Shown here: piece after piece, positions 1 to 6,603 of the stretch | How the letters are laid out: every line of letters starts with the position of its first letter | How positions within the stretch are numbered: position 1 is the first letter of the stretch | DNA from: Thermoleophilia bacterium | GTDB lineage: Bacteria; Actinomycetota; Thermoleophilia; Gaiellales; Gaiellaceae | Assembly (NCBI GenBank): GCA_016844515.1 | Contig: JAERMP010000008.1 | Coordinates: forward strand, 1-18,833 | Length of the DNA stretch: 18,833 bases | Reading direction: 5' to 3' | The notes under the pieces: generated by a model | Database searches by the model: none | What the model saw: only the letters and a program-made list of their open reading frames with translations | Told to the model about the DNA's origin: nothing | Position numbers and translations under genes: made by a program

Positions 1-477
1 GCGATCGTCAACCACATCAAGAAGGAGTACAAGCTCCTCGTCGGCACGCAGACCGCAGAAGAGATCAAGCTCGAGGTCGGTTCTGCGTATCGCCTGAAGG
101 AGGAGCTGTCGGCCGAGGTGCGCGGGCGCGACATGCTCACCGGGCTGCCGAAGACCGTGATCATCTCGTCGGAGGAGATCCGGCGCGCGCTCGACGAGCC
201 TGTGACGCAGATCATCGACGCGATCAAGTCGACGCTCGACAAGACGCCGCCCGAGCTCGCGGCCGACATCATGGACCGGGGGATCGTGCTCGCCGGCGGC
301 GGCGCGCTGCTCCAGGGCCTCGACGAGCGCGTCCGCTCGGAGACACAGATACCCGTGCACCTCGCAGAGAGCCCGCTGACGTGTGTCGCGGTCGGTTCCG
401 GGCGCAGCCTCGAGGAGTTCGACGTCATCCACCGCGCGAACCGAAGTCGAGCCCGTCGCAGCGGGCTGCTTCGCTGA
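1..477 (+). CDS. mreB: Rod-shape-determining protein MreB (C-terminal part; gene starts before the window)
   Basis: This is the last 158 codons of an actin-like MreB, in frame from base 1. MreB is a cytoplasmic ATPase that polymerises under the membrane and directs side-wall peptidoglycan synthesis. The visible part has the stretch KTVIISSEEIRRAL, the helix DAIKSTLDKTPPELAADI, and the adenosine-binding loop RGIVLAGGGALLQGLD at about residues 93-108 of the visible part. The family end VAVGSGRSLE follows, and then a short basic tail (RANRSRARRSGLLR). A full MreB is about 340 residues, so roughly half is missing upstream. The gene is followed by a repeat element and a 192-base gap before mreC, so mreC probably has its own promoter. 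Identification is secure; the start cannot be seen. Confidence 0.96.
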   Translation, partial: AIVNHIKKEYKLLVGTQTAEEIKLEVGSAYRLKEELSAEVRGRDMLTGLPKTVIISSEEIRRALDEPVTQIIDAIKSTLDKTPPELAADIMDRGIVLAGGGALLQGLDERVRSETQIPVHLAESPLTCVAVGSGRSLEEFDVIHRANRSRARRSGLLR

Positions 478-481
478 TGCT

Positions 482-557
482 TTGCGCAAGACCGGAATCC
501 GCTCGCGCGGAGTTCCGGTCGCGCGAACATCCCTGAAGGCGGCCGCTTCGCGGCCGC
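482..557 (+). repeat. Dispersed two-hairpin intergenic repeat, copy 1
   Basis: This begins five bases after the mreB stop. It shares about 75 bases with copies at 9511-9585 and 16615-16688. The first hairpin has arms GACCGGAA and TTCCGGTC, extended inward by CCGC/GCGG. A linker containing ATCCCTGAAGGCG follows, then a second hairpin made of GCGGCCGC, a TTC loop, and GCGGCCGC. No coding function is visible. It could be a REP-like element, an mRNA 3'-end stabiliser or a terminator. There is no T tract after the second hairpin. Confidence 0.85.
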
Positions 558-576
558 GCCGCTCCCCTTCCACATC

Positions 577-596
577 GAATTCGTGGAATTCCGTGG
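577..596 (+). repeat. Short tandem GAATTC(C)GTGG motif upstream of mreC
   Basis: GAATTCGTGG (577-586) runs directly into GAATTCCGTGG (586-596), inside an AT-richer patch that continues as ATATACG. It lies about 75 bases before the mreC start. It could be an operator or part of a promoter, but nothing in the sequence proves this. Confidence 0.3.
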
Positions 597-655
597 ATAT
601 ACGTTGCAAGCACGCTAACGCTGTCGCGAGTGCCGGAAACGGCGTGGATGCTCGC

Positions 656-661
656 TAGACT
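656..661 (+). promoter_or_regulatory. Probable -10 box (TAGACT) for a leaderless or near-leaderless mreC transcript
   Basis: TAGACT ends 8 bases before the mreC ATG, and no Shine-Dalgarno sequence precedes that ATG. A transcript starting about 7 bases after the box would begin at or just before the start codon. No convincing -35 box is visible. The same hexamer recurs in front of other genes in this window. Confidence 0.5.
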
Positions 662-669
662 GGCCTGTC

Positions 670-1548
670 ATGCCCCGGCATCGCAGCGCGCGATCGGCGG
701 CGCTGGGCCGCCGGCTTGCCGTGGGCGTCCTCGTGCTCGTTTCACTCGTGCTCATCACACTCTCGTTTCGTTCGGGAGAGGACGGTCCACTGGCGAGCGT
801 CCAGTCCGCCGGGTCGACTGTCTTGCGGCCGTTTGCCGTGGGCTTCGAGCGCCTTGCGCAGCCGTTTCGTGACGGTTACGGCTGGGCCGACAGCCTTCTC
901 GATGCGCGCTCCGATGCCGAGCGCCTGCGGGTCGAGAACAGAGAGCTCCGCCAACGCGCGATTCAGAGCGAGTTCGCGCTCCAGGAGAACGACTACCTCC
1001 GACGCCTGCTGACCTACCTCGACAGCGCTCGGTTTCCCGGCGACTTCGATCCGGTTGCAGCCGAGGTCATCGGTCGCCCGGCCGGGGCTTTCACGCAGGC
1101 GATCGTTGTCGCCGCAGGCTCCGACAACGGTGTTCGCGTCAACGATCCTGTCGTCACCGCCGACGGCCTCGTCGGCCTCGTGACCCGCGTGACGCCTGAT
1201 ACCGCGCGCGTACAGCTGTTGACGGACGAGGAGGCGGCGGTCTCGGCGATCGACCTGCGCACGAGCGCGCCGGGAATCGTGCGGCACGCGCGCGGCACCC
1301 GTGAGACACTCGTCCTCGATCGGGTGCGCAAGCAAGACCGAGTCAAGGTCGGTGACGAGATCGTCACCGCCGGTTGGCGCGCGAGCGGGCTCAGCTCGCT
1401 CTATCCGAAGGGCATTCCGATCGGCAAGGTGACCAGCGTCGGCCAGACGGACACCGATCTCTATCAGCAGGTGCAGGTCGACCCCTTCGCCGACTTCGGG
1501 TCGCTCGACGCAGTGCTCGTGCTCGTCCCCTCGGAGCGTCGCCGGTGA
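670..1548 (+). CDS. mreC: Rod-shape-determining protein MreC
   Basis: This 292-residue protein has the MreC layout: a short basic N-terminus, one membrane segment (about residues 15-32), a coiled coil (about 72-115, with RLRVENRELRQRA), and an extracytoplasmic beta domain to about 287. The family signature NDPVVTADGLVGLVTRV is at 158-174. MreC links MreB and MreD to PBP2 and activates the transpeptidase from the outer face of the membrane. The ATG at 670 lacks a ribosome binding site but lies just after a TAGACT box, which suggests leaderless translation. Its stop overlaps the mreD start in GTGA. The length is normal for the family. Confidence 0.95.
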   Translation: MPRHRSARSAALGRRLAVGVLVLVSLVLITLSFRSGEDGPLASVQSAGSTVLRPFAVGFERLAQPFRDGYGWADSLLDARSDAERLRVENRELRQRAIQSEFALQENDYLRRLLTYLDSARFPGDFDPVAAEVIGRPAGAFTQAIVVAAGSDNGVRVNDPVVTADGLVGLVTRVTPDTARVQLLTDEEAAVSAIDLRTSAPGIVRHARGTRETLVLDRVRKQDRVKVGDEIVTAGWRASGLSSLYPKGIPIGKVTSVGQTDTDLYQQVQVDPFADFGSLDAVLVLVPSERRR

Positions 1549-2075
1549 GCCCAGGGACGGTTCTCCGAGCGACGCTCGTCGTCTTTCTCGCGGCGATGCT
1601 GCAGACGGTGATCGTCTCCTCTCTCGTCATCGGCGGTGGCGCGCCGGACGTTCTCCTCGTCGTCGTGGTCGCGCTCGGGCTCGTTCGCGGATCGGTGCCG
1701 GGCGCCGTCTTCGGGTTCACGGGCGGCCTCGTCGTCGACCTCGTGACGCTCGACACCATGGGAATCACGTCACTCGTCCTCACTCTCGCCGGGTTCTGGG
1801 CGGGGCGGTACGGCGAGACGACGGGCCGCGACCGGCGCTTCGCGCCGGTGATTGCTGTCGGCGCGATCACCCTCGTGGCCGGCCTTTTCGGCTTCGTGCT
1901 CCACTACATGCTCGGTGAGGAGCCCGTTGCACGTCACGCGCTCGTGACGGCCCTCATGCCTGCTTTCGTGCTGAACCTCGTGCTTGCGCTTCCGCTCTAC
2001 GCGCTCGTGCGGCGCATAGTTGGCGAGGGAGAGCGCGCCGAGGCTTCACCCGAGGTCGAGGTCCTCCTCGGATGA
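1545..2075 (+). CDS. mreD: Rod-shape-determining protein MreD
   Basis: This is a 176-residue hydrophobic protein with about five membrane segments, starting near residues 6-25, 33-60, 72-90, 100-122 and 132-156. The pattern, length and position between mreC and PBP2 identify MreD, the least conserved elongasome scaffold. The stretch GLVRGSVPGAVFGFTGGLVVD fits the MreD segment GxxxGxxxGFxxGLxxD. The GTG at 1545 overlaps the mreC stop by four bases. The upstream ATG-led extension in this frame lies wholly inside mreC and is unlikely to be used. The stop overlaps the next ATG (ATGA), so coupled translation through mreC, mreD and PBP2 is expected. Confidence 0.92.
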   Translation: MSPGTVLRATLVVFLAAMLQTVIVSSLVIGGGAPDVLLVVVVALGLVRGSVPGAVFGFTGGLVVDLVTLDTMGITSLVLTLAGFWAGRYGETTGRDRRFAPVIAVGAITLVAGLFGFVLHYMLGEEPVARHALVTALMPAFVLNLVLALPLYALVRRIVGEGERAEASPEVEVLLG

Positions 2076-4081
2076 GCAGCTCGAATCCCTATCAGCCGAG
2101 GCGAGCTCCATCCGGGCGCTTCCTTCCCCCTGACCCGAGAGTTCGCGAGCCACATCGGCTCACGCCTCAGCTCGCGCTGCGTGTCGCCATGCTCGGTGTC
2201 GTCGCGCTGGTCACGTTCACGATCCTCTTCTTCCGGCTCTGGTCTCTTCAGGTGCTCTCTGGAGACGAGCATCTCAGTGCGGCGCAGAACAATCAGCTCC
2301 GGCTCGTGCGAGTCGAGGCGCCGCGAGGTCCGATTCTCGATCGCCGCGGACGCGTTGTCGTTTCGAACGTCGCCGGCACCGCGGTTCAGCTCTGGGTCGG
2401 GGATATGCCGAAGGAGGGCCGGAATGAGCTCGTCCAGCGTCTTGCGCGCGTCCTCAACGTCCCGCCGAAGGCACTCGCCCGCGAGGTCGATGATCGGCGC
2501 GGGGATCCTCTGACCCCGATCACGGTCAAGACCGCGGTGGGCGAGGCGCAGGTCAACTACCTCTATGAGCATCAGGCGGAGTTTCCAGGGGTTGAGATCG
2601 TGCAGATCTACCTTCGGGACTACGCATACGCCGCGCTCGCCGCGCAGATCCTCGGGTACACCGGCGAGATCTCACCTGAGGAGCTGAAGCGCCTTCGTCG
2701 CGACGGCTACCGAGGCGGCGACCGGATCGGCAAGGCGGGCATCGAAGCGGCATACGACTCCTATCTCCGAGGCCGCGTGGGACTGGTGCAGATCCGCGTC
2801 GACTCTCTGGGTCGTCCGCAGTCCCCACTCGAGCTCCGGCAGGAGGCGAGGCCCGGGTATGCGCTCCGGCTCACGCTCGACATGCGCTTGCAGCGAGCCG
2901 CAGAAGAAGCGCTCGCGTACGGCATCGATCTCGCGCACAAGAACGAGAACTGGGCTGCTAACGGAGGTGCGATCGTCGCGCTCGACCCACGCGACGGCGC
3001 TGTGCTCGCGATGGCGTCTGCGCCGACGTACAAGCCGTCGGTCTACGTGGGTCGCGTCGATCCGAAGAAGCTCGAGCCCTTGCTCGACGAGGAGGTCGCG
3101 CGCCGCGCGAACTATCCCGGGCTGAACCGCGCCGTCGCAGGCCTCTATCCGCCGGGATCGACGTGGAAGCCCGTCACTGCGCTCGCAGGCATGCAGGAGC
3201 ACGTGTTCTCTCCCTACGAGTCGCTGCAGTGCTCGCCCTTCGCGACCTACGGGCTCGATCGCCAAAAGTTCAGGAACTGGAACCCGTACGTGAACCGCCC
3301 GATGACGCTGCCCGAGGCACTTGCCGAATCGTGCGACACGTACTTCTACGAGATCGGGAACCGGTTCTACGAAGGTGGCTCGGAGAGCCGCGTTCGCATG
3401 CAGCAATGGGCTCGGCGGTTCGGGTTCGGAGGGCCGACGGGTCTCGATATCGGTGGCGAGGCCGACGGGCTCCTGCCGACGCCCGAGTGGCGCCGCAAGA
3501 CGTTCGAAAGTGACTGGGATCGCGCCTGGAACCCGGGAGACTCGATCCAGCTCGCGATCGGCCAGAAGGATCTTCTGGTCACGCCGCTCCAACTGGCTGC
3601 CTTCTACGCGATGCTCGCGAACGGTGGCAGCGTCGTAACCCCGTACCTCGTCTCGAACGTCGAGCAGCCGGGTGGGAAGGGGTCGCCGCGTGTCGTCCTT
3701 CGGCGCTTCGCGCCGCCTCCGCCGCAGCCCTCCGGTGTCGATCCCGCCGCGCTTTCTGCGGTTCGCGACGGCCTCTATCTGGCAACGCACTCGGCGACCG
3801 GGACGTCCGCCGGTGTCTTCTCCAACTACTCGGTGCCGATCTCGGGCAAGACGGGCACCGCGGAGAAGGTCGTGCCGCTTCCCGGCTATCCGAGCGACCA
3901 TCTCGAAGACCAGTCGTGGTGGTGTGGCTGGGGCCCCTCGGACGCGGCGCGGCTCGTCGTGTGCGCGCTGATCGAGAACGGCGGGCATGGATCGAGCGCC
4001 GCCGCACCCGCAGCGTTGCGCGTGTTCGAACGGTACTTCGGCGCCAAGGCGCCGCCGACCGTCGTCGTGGACACGGACTGA
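2072..4081 (+). CDS. mrdA: Penicillin-binding protein 2 (elongasome D,D-transpeptidase)
   Basis: This 669-residue class B penicillin-binding protein cross-links side-wall peptidoglycan as the partner of RodA. It has a proline- and arginine-rich cytoplasmic start, one membrane anchor (about 37-56) and a pedestal domain (about 70-260, containing RGPILDRRGRVV). The transpeptidase domain follows from about 295. The catalytic motifs are all present: SxxK as S363-T-W-K366 (in PPGSTWKP), the second motif as S420-C-D422 (SCDTYFYE, usual for PBP2), and KTG at 593-595 (SGKTGTAEK). The conserved WNPGDSIQLAIGQ stretch is at about 486-498. The gene overlaps mreD by four bases and rodA by one base. No residue is missing, and it should be the beta-lactam-sensitive enzyme of the operon. 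Confidence 0.97.
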   Translation: MSSSNPYQPRRAPSGRFLPPDPRVREPHRLTPQLALRVAMLGVVALVTFTILFFRLWSLQVLSGDEHLSAAQNNQLRLVRVEAPRGPILDRRGRVVVSNVAGTAVQLWVGDMPKEGRNELVQRLARVLNVPPKALAREVDDRRGDPLTPITVKTAVGEAQVNYLYEHQAEFPGVEIVQIYLRDYAYAALAAQILGYTGEISPEELKRLRRDGYRGGDRIGKAGIEAAYDSYLRGRVGLVQIRVDSLGRPQSPLELRQEARPGYALRLTLDMRLQRAAEEALAYGIDLAHKNENWAANGGAIVALDPRDGAVLAMASAPTYKPSVYVGRVDPKKLEPLLDEEVARRANYPGLNRAVAGLYPPGSTWKPVTALAGMQEHVFSPYESLQCSPFATYGLDRQKFRNWNPYVNRPMTLPEALAESCDTYFYEIGNRFYEGGSESRVRMQQWARRFGFGGPTGLDIGGEADGLLPTPEWRRKTFESDWDRAWNPGDSIQLAIGQKDLLVTPLQLAAFYAMLANGGSVVTPYLVSNVEQPGGKGSPRVVLRRFAPPPPQPSGVDPAALSAVRDGLYLATHSATGTSAGVFSNYSVPISGKTGTAEKVVPLPGYPSDHLEDQSWWCGWGPSDAARLVVCALIENGGHGSSAAAPAALRVFERYFGAKAPPTVVVDTD

Positions 4082-5265
4082 TGATCGAGCTCACGCAGCA
4101 ACCACGGATTCGCACCGTCTTCGGTCGAACAGAGGCTGCGCCCGTCGCCTTCGCCCGTCGGCTCGACTGGGTCCTGCTCGCGGCCGCATTCGCGTTGGTC
4201 GGCTACGGGCTCTGGGTCATCGCCGGAATCACCCGCTACGACGTACCCGGGGACGAGAGCTACTACGTGGTGCGCCAGGGGATAGCGGCCGGGATCGGAA
4301 TCGCTGGCCTGGTCGTCGCTACCGTCGTGCCTGTCGATCTCGCCAGGCGCCACTGGCAGCTCGTGTACGGCGCGACGCTCGCGCTGATGATCATCGTCTT
4401 CGTCGCCGCCGAGACGATTCGCGGGTCGAAGCGCTGGATCGACCTCGGCTTCATCCAATTCCAGCCGTCGGAGCTCGGGAAGGTCTTGTTCGTGCTCGCC
4501 ATCGCAGGGTTCCTCGTCGACCGCGTCGGACGCGTCACGCGCTGGCGAACGATCTTCTCGGCTATCGGCCTGGGTGCCGCTCCTATCCTGCTCGTGTTCC
4601 TCCAACCCGACCTGGGCACGGCCCTGGTCTACTCAGCCGCGCTGTTCGCCGTTCTCTTCTTCGTCGGTGTCCGCTGGCGCCAACTCCTAATTCTGCTCGC
4701 GATCGGTGTCCTCGGAATCGCTTCGGTGCTCTGGCTCCTCCCCGGGGCCGGGATCCAGGTGCTCAAGCCGTACCAGGCCGCGCGTCTCACGCTCGATCCA
4801 GGCGCTGACCCCGGCGGGATCACCTACAACCTGAACCAGTCGATCACCGCCGTCGGCGCGGGTGGCCTCACTGGACGCGGCGTGGTCGAGGCGAGTCAGA
4901 CGCGGCTCGACTACCTCCCGGAGCACGCGACCGACTTTGCGTTTGCCTCGCTCGCCGAGCAGCGAGGATTCGTGGGCTCGGCGATCCTGCTCCTGCTCTA
5001 CCTGCTCGTCGTGTGGCGCGGCCTACGAGTCGTGACCGTGGCCGGAGATCTCTACGGGGTCGTGGTTGCGGGCGGGCTCGTCTTCGCATTTCTCTTCCAG
5101 ATCTTCGTGAACGTCGGCATGACCATGGGCGTTGCACCGGTGACGGGCATTCCGCTCCCATTCGTGACGGTTGGTGGCTCGTCGATGGTGGCGAACCTGG
5201 TACTGATCGGCGTTCTCCAGGGCATCCACGCTCGAGGCGAGCTCGCGGGGAGGAGACCCTTCTGA
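4081..5265 (+). CDS. rodA: Rod-shape-determining protein RodA (SEDS peptidoglycan glycosyltransferase)
   Basis: This is a 394-residue multi-pass membrane protein of the SEDS family. It polymerises lipid II into glycan strands together with PBP2. Landmarks are GSKRWIDLGFIQFQPSELGK (115-134), QPDLGTALV (175-183), NQSITAVGAGGLTGRG (252-267), PEHATDFAFASLAEQRGFVG (280-299) and the C-terminal PVTGIPLPFVTVGGSSM (353-369). Asp285 in the PEHATDF motif matches the aspartate known to be essential in RodA. I choose RodA over FtsW because of its place in the mre operon. The ATG at 4081 overlaps the PBP2 stop as TGATG. The first 25 residues form a cytoplasmic tail. Confidence 0.95.
   Translation: MIELTQQPRIRTVFGRTEAAPVAFARRLDWVLLAAAFALVGYGLWVIAGITRYDVPGDESYYVVRQGIAAGIGIAGLVVATVVPVDLARRHWQLVYGATLALMIIVFVAAETIRGSKRWIDLGFIQFQPSELGKVLFVLAIAGFLVDRVGRVTRWRTIFSAIGLGAAPILLVFLQPDLGTALVYSAALFAVLFFVGVRWRQLLILLAIGVLGIASVLWLLPGAGIQVLKPYQAARLTLDPGADPGGITYNLNQSITAVGAGGLTGRGVVEASQTRLDYLPEHATDFAFASLAEQRGFVGSAILLLLYLLVVWRGLRVVTVAGDLYGVVVAGGLVFAFLFQIFVNVGMTMGVAPVTGIPLPFVTVGGSSMVANLVLIGVLQGIHARGELAGRRPF
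5247..5255 (+). promoter_or_regulatory. Ribosome binding site GGGGAGGAG pointing to a CTG start
   Basis: A strong purine-rich Shine-Dalgarno stretch lies at the end of rodA. Six bases further on is CTG (5262-5264), in the frame of the next gene. No ATG, GTG or TTG sits at that distance in that frame; the GTG at 5266 is in the wrong frame. Confidence 0.5.
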
Positions 5266-6065
5266 GTGCCGCGGGTCTTCGAGATCTGGCCAACGAGGCA
5301 CGGAGCGTCGTGCAAACCGCGCGCCATGAGCTCTCTCCGGCAAGCGCCGGTCCGATCGTGGTCAGCGGCATGCTCGCGGAGCAGCTGACCAAGGAGCTCA
5401 GCGCGGGTGCTTCAGCCGGTGCCGTCATCGTCGACGACGGAGCGCAGGTCTCCGCAGCGGAGGTGCTCGTCCGCGTGCTCGCAGGAGAACCCTCGGAGGC
5501 AGATGAGTCGTTCGTCCGCACGGCCGATCAACAGAGGACTCCGGTAGTTGTCGTCCAGCTCTGGCCTCAGGCCGACTGGACGCGGCCGTACGTCCTCTCT
5601 CCGTTCGTCGTCGAATGCCGCGCCGGCGAGGGGTTTCCCCTACGTGAGATCGCCGACCGGATCGTCGAGGCCTCGGAGCACGGGCCAATTCTTGCCGCGC
5701 GGGTCCCGGAGCTGAAGAAAGTGGTTTCACACGGCATCGTGCGTTATGCGGTGATCCGCTCCGCGTTCCTCGGCATCGCTTCCTCGGGCAGAGGGGGCAC
5801 GAGGCCATTGATCGCTCTCGAGCAGGTTCGAATGCTCGCCCGCCTTCGCGCGACGACGACGGGCTCGGCCGGGTCCGACGAGATGCGGGTCGTTGCCGGC
5901 GGCGCCGCGCTCGCTCTCTCTGCCGGATTCGCGTTCCGTGGAGTCGCCCGGTCGGCCAGACAGGTGCTTCCGGCTCCGCTTGCAAATGCCGCCGTCGCAG
6001 CAGCGGGAACGTGGGCGCTCGCGAAAGCGCTCCGGATGCTCGAAGCGCGCGTCCCACCCGAATAG
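5262..6065 (+). CDS. Uncharacterised protein with degenerate GTPase-like half and DUF697-like C-terminal half, last gene of the mre operon
   Basis: The product is 267 residues if translation starts at CTG 5262, or 251 from GTG 5310. Function unknown. Residues about 28-140 resemble a Ras-like GTPase fold without a P-loop. They include a strand GAVIVDDG, a strand TPVVVVQLWPQ where a G4 strand would lie, and PFVVECRAGEGFPLREIADRI where a G5 loop and helix would lie. Residues about 150-260 have the alternating hydrophobic/small pattern of DUF697 proteins: an RSAFLGI helix, RPLIALEQVRMLARL, GFAFRGVARSARQVLP and AAAGTWALAKAL. This assignment is by eye. The gene overlaps the rodA stop by four bases and follows a good ribosome binding site, so it is very likely co-expressed with the elongasome. 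It may be a membrane-associated accessory factor, which is inference only. Confidence 0.75.
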   Translation: MSAAGLRDLANEARSVVQTARHELSPASAGPIVVSGMLAEQLTKELSAGASAGAVIVDDGAQVSAAEVLVRVLAGEPSEADESFVRTADQQRTPVVVVQLWPQADWTRPYVLSPFVVECRAGEGFPLREIADRIVEASEHGPILAARVPELKKVVSHGIVRYAVIRSAFLGIASSGRGGTRPLIALEQVRMLARLRATTTGSAGSDEMRVVAGGAALALSAGFAFRGVARSARQVLPAPLANAAVAAAGTWALAKALRMLEARVPPE

Positions 6066-6097
6066 CGCTGTAGCGGAGACAAGCCGTGGCGGCCGAA

Positions 6098-6114
6098 GGC
6101 CGGCTTAGCCGGCC
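6098..6114 (+). other. Perfect GGCCGGC/GCCGGCC hairpin after the mre operon
   Basis: Two 7-base arms are separated by TTA, 33 bases after the upstream stop codon. The left arm can alternatively pair with the preceding GGCC through a GAA loop. It may form part of the operon 3' end together with the stronger hairpin at 6163-6193. Confidence 0.4.
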
Positions 6115-6162
6115 GGGAGGCCAAGCGCGCTCCCTCTGTGCCTCGCCAAGAGGAAGGGGGGC

Positions 6163-6193
6163 TCGTGGGGGGAAACATCGTTTCCCTCCACGA
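6163..6193 (+). terminator. Strong 14-bp hairpin, probable terminator of the mre operon
   Basis: The arm TCGTGGGGGGAAAC pairs with GTTTCCCTCCACGA across an ATC loop, with one G-T wobble in 14 pairs. No T tract follows, which is common for actinobacterial terminators. It sits between the last operon gene and the promoter of the next small gene. Because it is nearly symmetrical it could also be a protein-binding site. Confidence 0.55.
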
Positions 6194-6215
6194 TCGTGCT
6201 GTCCGGACCTGGTCC

Positions 6216-6221
6216 TAGGAT
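6216..6221 (+). promoter_or_regulatory. Probable -10 box (TAGGAT) for the 64-residue gene
   Basis: TAGGAT fits TANNNT. It would give a transcript starting near 6228, leaving a leader of about 23 bases that contains the ribosome binding site GGGAGGG (6241-6247). No clear -35 box is visible. Confidence 0.4.
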
Positions 6222-6250
6222 GCGCCCCGACTGAGCGGATGGGAGGGACG

Positions 6251-6445
6251 ATGCCGAACACAGAGCTGGCCGAGGAGCTCTTGCTGCTCGAAGAAGCGGA
6301 CGCGTGGTTCGAGTACCTGGAGTCGACGCGCGGCCAGACTCAGACGCGGTATGCCGAGGTCGAGCCGTGGGCGTGGGCACGCCTCTCCCAGCGCCTGCGT
6401 GGCGTCCGAGCACGTCGCGCTCGCCTTCGTCCTGCGGCAGCCTGA
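6251..6445 (+). CDS. Small uncharacterised protein (64 residues)
   Basis: I do not recognise this protein. An ATG follows a good ribosome binding site (GGGAGGG, three bases before the start) and a plausible -10 box, so it is likely real. The first half is acidic and helical (ELAEELLLLEEADAWFEYL). A middle with several aromatic residues (VEPWAWARL) follows, and the end is strongly basic (RLRGVRARRARLRP). There is no signal peptide or membrane segment. It lies between the mre operon and the RNase E/G gene and is bracketed by hairpins at 6163 and 6456, so it is probably a single-gene transcript. The bipolar charge would suit a protein-protein or RNA-binding adaptor, but that is a guess. Confidence 0.65.
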   Translation: MPNTELAEELLLLEEADAWFEYLESTRGQTQTRYAEVEPWAWARLSQRLRGVRARRARLRPAAA

Positions 6446-6455
6446 GCTCAGAGCT

Positions 6456-6481
6456 GACCGCTCGCCGAGACGGCGCCGGTC
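6456..6481 (+). terminator. Hairpin after the 64-residue gene, possible terminator
   Basis: GACCG and CGCCG pair with CGGCG and CGGTC around an AGA loop, with a small two-versus-one internal bulge, giving about 10 GC-rich pairs. It begins 10 bases after the stop codon and has no T tract. It would separate the small gene from the RNase E/G gene or form the 5' leader of the latter. Confidence 0.4.
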
Positions 6482-6545
6482 GCCGCGACTGCTACGGTTG
6501 CGGCAGGTCATGTTGACCGATGTCTTTAACCCACGCAGCGCGAGG

Positions 6546-6569
6546 CCGGAAACGCCGGTGGCTTTCCGG
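6546..6569 (+). other. Hairpin in the RNase E/G 5' leader
   Basis: CCGGAAA (6546-6552) pairs with TTTCCGG (6563-6569) across a 10-base loop, ending 18 bases before the ribosome binding site. RNase E mRNAs are known in other bacteria to be autoregulated through their leaders. Whether this hairpin does so is inference. Confidence 0.3.
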
Positions 6570-6603
6570 GGCCCGCGCGCGATCGAAAGAGGAGAATTCA
6601 ACC

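Noticed and set aside
2672..3988. 438-codon open frame on the - strand opposite the PBP2 gene
   Set aside because: PBP2 on the + strand has all catalytic motifs. The - strand frame is an arginine-rich shadow with no recognisable domain, as expected in GC-rich DNA.
6513..6518. TTGACC as a -35 box for rne
   Set aside because: No TANNNT hexamer lies 16-18 bases downstream.
6520..6603. Upstream ATG start for RNase E/G
   Set aside because: It has no ribosome binding site, and the extra 28 residues come from a hairpin leader. TTG 6604 has AGAGGAG at good spacing and starts a typical MALRWFRFGKK end.
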